The notes under the pieces were generated by a model. The model worked only from the letters and a program-made list of their open reading frames with translations, did not search any database and had not been told where the DNA came from. Positions 46,970-48,054 of a stretch of DNA of 48,054 bases are shown here, piece by piece. This DNA comes from Candidatus Roizmanbacteria bacterium RIFCSPLOWO2_01_FULL_35_13 (GTDB lineage: Bacteria; Patescibacteriota; Microgenomatia; UBA1406; GWC2-37-13), in NCBI GenBank assembly GCA_001789635.1, contig MGAF01000034.1, positions 1 through 48,054 on the forward strand, written 5' to 3'. The position numbers and the translations under genes were made by a program. Position 1 is the first letter of the stretch, and each line of letters opens with the position of its first letter.

Positions 46970-47377
46970 ATGCAGGATCTTAAAAATCTGTTAGAAAAAG
47001 ATAAAGAGCTAATAGAGCTAACAAAAAATCATATAAAGAAAAGATATAAAGAGGGATTTATTTCTATCGGTGGAGCTTTAAGAACAAAAAGTGGCAAAAT
47101 CTATACAGGAACAAATACAAAATATCACGTGAGAAATTTAAGTACATGCGCTGAAATGTGTGCAATTTATAAAGCACTCGATGAAGGTGAGGAAGTATTT
47201 GACACAATTGTTGGAGTTAGGTATGAACCAAAAACAGACACTTATAGAGTTGTAAATGGCTGTGGTAAATGTAGACAACTTTACGTATACCACAAACCAC
47301 TTAAAGTACTTATCGATAATAATAGTGTTATTGAGTCCATTGATTCAGAGAATCTTATTCCATTTGCATTTACTTAA
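46970..47377 (+). CDS. Cytidine deaminase-like (CDA/blasticidin-S deaminase fold) protein
   Basis: The 135-aa protein has the zinc site in STCAEMCAIYKAL (Cys, Glu) and NGCGKCRQLYVY (two Cys). The C-A-E and C-x-x-C-R pattern is that of tetrameric CDA and blasticidin-S deaminases, although the usual Pro before the second CxxC is replaced by Gly-Cys spacing (NGCGKC). It would deaminate cytidine or a related amine. FISIGGALRTKSGKIYTGTN fits the first beta-hairpin. It stands alone. Confidence 0.85.
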   Translation: MQDLKNLLEKDKELIELTKNHIKKRYKEGFISIGGALRTKSGKIYTGTNTKYHVRNLSTCAEMCAIYKALDEGEEVFDTIVGVRYEPKTDTYRVVNGCGKCRQLYVYHKPLKVLIDNNSVIESIDSENLIPFAFT

Positions 47378-47429
47378 GAAATTAATATTAATAAGATTTC
47401 AATATTTTTTCATCTAATTTGCAAAGAGA

Positions 47430-47458
47430 TTGTCAACTGAAGTTTTTTTTGGTATACA
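47430..47458 (+). promoter_or_regulatory. Promoter of the ABC ATPase gene
   Basis: TTGTCA (47430-47435), 17-nt spacer, TATACA (47453-47458), then 8 nt to the ATG at 47467. This is the near-leaderless spacing seen elsewhere in the window. Confidence 0.55.
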
Positions 47459-47466
47459 TATAACCT

Positions 47467-48054
47467 ATGATTTTGTTGTCTTCGGTTTCAAAGAAATTTA
47501 AAAATAAAACTGCGGTTGATAATATTTCTTTCAAGGCAAAGGAAGGAGAAATAATAGGTTTTTTGGGACCAAACGGAGCCGGAAAAACAACTACCATGCG
47601 TTTGATTCTGGGATATCTCAGTCCTACGGAAGGAAAAGTAACAATTGATAATCTTGATCCGATTGAAGAAAGAATTGAAGTGCTAAAAAAAACCGGTTAT
47701 CTGCCGGAGAATAATCCTTTATACCAGGAGATGAAAGTGTCAGAGTACCTGCAATTTATTGCTTCAATAAAAAATTCCGTGAACTATCTGGAAACTGCTA
47801 TACAGGTTGGACTAGACGATGTTTTAAATTCAAAAATTGATGAACTGTCAAGGGGATATAAACAAAGAGTGGGTTTGGCGGCTGCACTTTTGGGAGAACC
47901 CTCGATATTAATCCTCGACGAACCGACATCCGGATTGGATCCGCTTGAACAGGAAAAAATAAGAAAGTTGATAAAAAAAATAGCCAGGTCAAAAACAATT
48001 ATTTTTTCTACCCATATGTTATCGGAAGTCGAAGACATTGCGAGCCGTCTGATT
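47467..48054 (+). CDS. ABC transporter ATP-binding protein (3' end outside the window)
   Basis: 196 codons are visible with no stop. Walker A GPNGAGKTTTM, the Q-loop region in GYLPENNPLYQEM, signature LSRGYKQRVGLAAALL, Walker B ILILDEPTSGLDP and the switch His in FSTHMLSEVED can all be read. It belongs to the ABC-2 exporter type (gliding/CcmA/NatA-like) in which a separate permease follows; that gene would lie beyond the window. Two minus-strand frames over it are shadows. Confidence 0.93.
   Translation, partial: MILLSSVSKKFKNKTAVDNISFKAKEGEIIGFLGPNGAGKTTTMRLILGYLSPTEGKVTIDNLDPIEERIEVLKKTGYLPENNPLYQEMKVSEYLQFIASIKNSVNYLETAIQVGLDDVLNSKIDELSRGYKQRVGLAAALLGEPSILILDEPTSGLDPLEQEKIRKLIKKIARSKTIIFSTHMLSEVEDIASRLI

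Noticed and set aside
47784-48038. Two minus-strand open frames at the right edge
   Set aside because: They are antisense to the conserved ABC ATPase motifs.
1-48054. CRISPR array
   Set aside because: No regularly spaced direct repeats with unique spacers were seen; the repeats present are isolated palindromes.

Overview
The window looks like chromosomal DNA of a Candidate Phyla Radiation (Patescibacteria) bacterium, plausibly a Microgenomates lineage. That placement is inferred from several things. The DNA is AT-rich and the genes are small and tightly packed, with ATGA start/stop overlaps. Many genes have a TATAAT box only 5-8 nt before the start codon, which predicts leaderless mRNAs. A tRNA carries a self-splicing group I intron, and short GC-rich palindromic repeats are scattered through the sequence, sometimes inside genes. 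TGA is used as an ordinary stop (four ATGA overlaps).

Layout. 0-9 kb: envelope and housekeeping genes (GT2 and GT87-like membrane glycosyltransferases, an FtsB/DivIC-like protein, YqeY, an RNase H-fold exonuclease, an FMN-binding oxidase-like protein, an isoprenylcysteine-methyltransferase-like protein). Among them lies an intron-bearing tRNA(CAU) on the minus strand. 9.1-14.3 kb: an integrated mobile element sits against tRNA-Asn(GUU). It carries a large serine recombinase whose C-terminus is encoded by the tRNA 3' end, a primase-polymerase/helicase replication protein, two small plasmid-type proteins, an unknown protein and an XRE regulator. 14.4-18 kb: accessory genes, including an SDR gene broken by one TGA, a serine hydrolase, and a translationally coupled pair made of a three-TM protein and a TIR-like (ThsB/DUF1863) protein. 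That pair is the best candidate for an undescribed defence or signalling module here. 18-30 kb: small leaderless accessory genes mixed with gene remnants (TauE, alpha/beta hydrolase, FMN-binding oxidase, HAD, GNAT), a HigB/HigA-like pair, a RelE/Phd pair, a Fic protein with a self-operator, a CNNM/CorC protein and an amidase.

30-38 kb: a secreted DUF4874/DUF4832 protein ending in a dockerin, a Fur/Zur-type regulator with a ZIP transporter behind a palindromic operator, an IS200/IS605 remnant, another Phd/RelE pair, and a 789-residue fusion of a membrane module, a spermidine-synthase-like domain and an M28/glutaminyl-cyclase domain. 38-43.5 kb: a triose/hexose-phosphate cluster (pgk, gap, glpX and class I aldolase), with palindromic repeats between genes and inside gap. 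43.5-48 kb: small membrane proteins, yidD, trmD (with an 81-nt in-frame palindromic insertion), a methyltransferase, Fe/Mn superoxide dismutase, a cytidine-deaminase-like protein and the start of an ABC transporter ATPase.

Functional links. pgk, gap, glpX and aldolase cover the reversible lower-to-upper glycolytic/gluconeogenic segment. Fur/Zur plus ZIP form a metal-uptake circuit. The toxin-antitoxin pairs and the Fic gene each carry their own palindromic operators. The integrase element and the TIR pair make 9-17 kb the main accessory island. All family assignments come from reading motifs; no database search was run.
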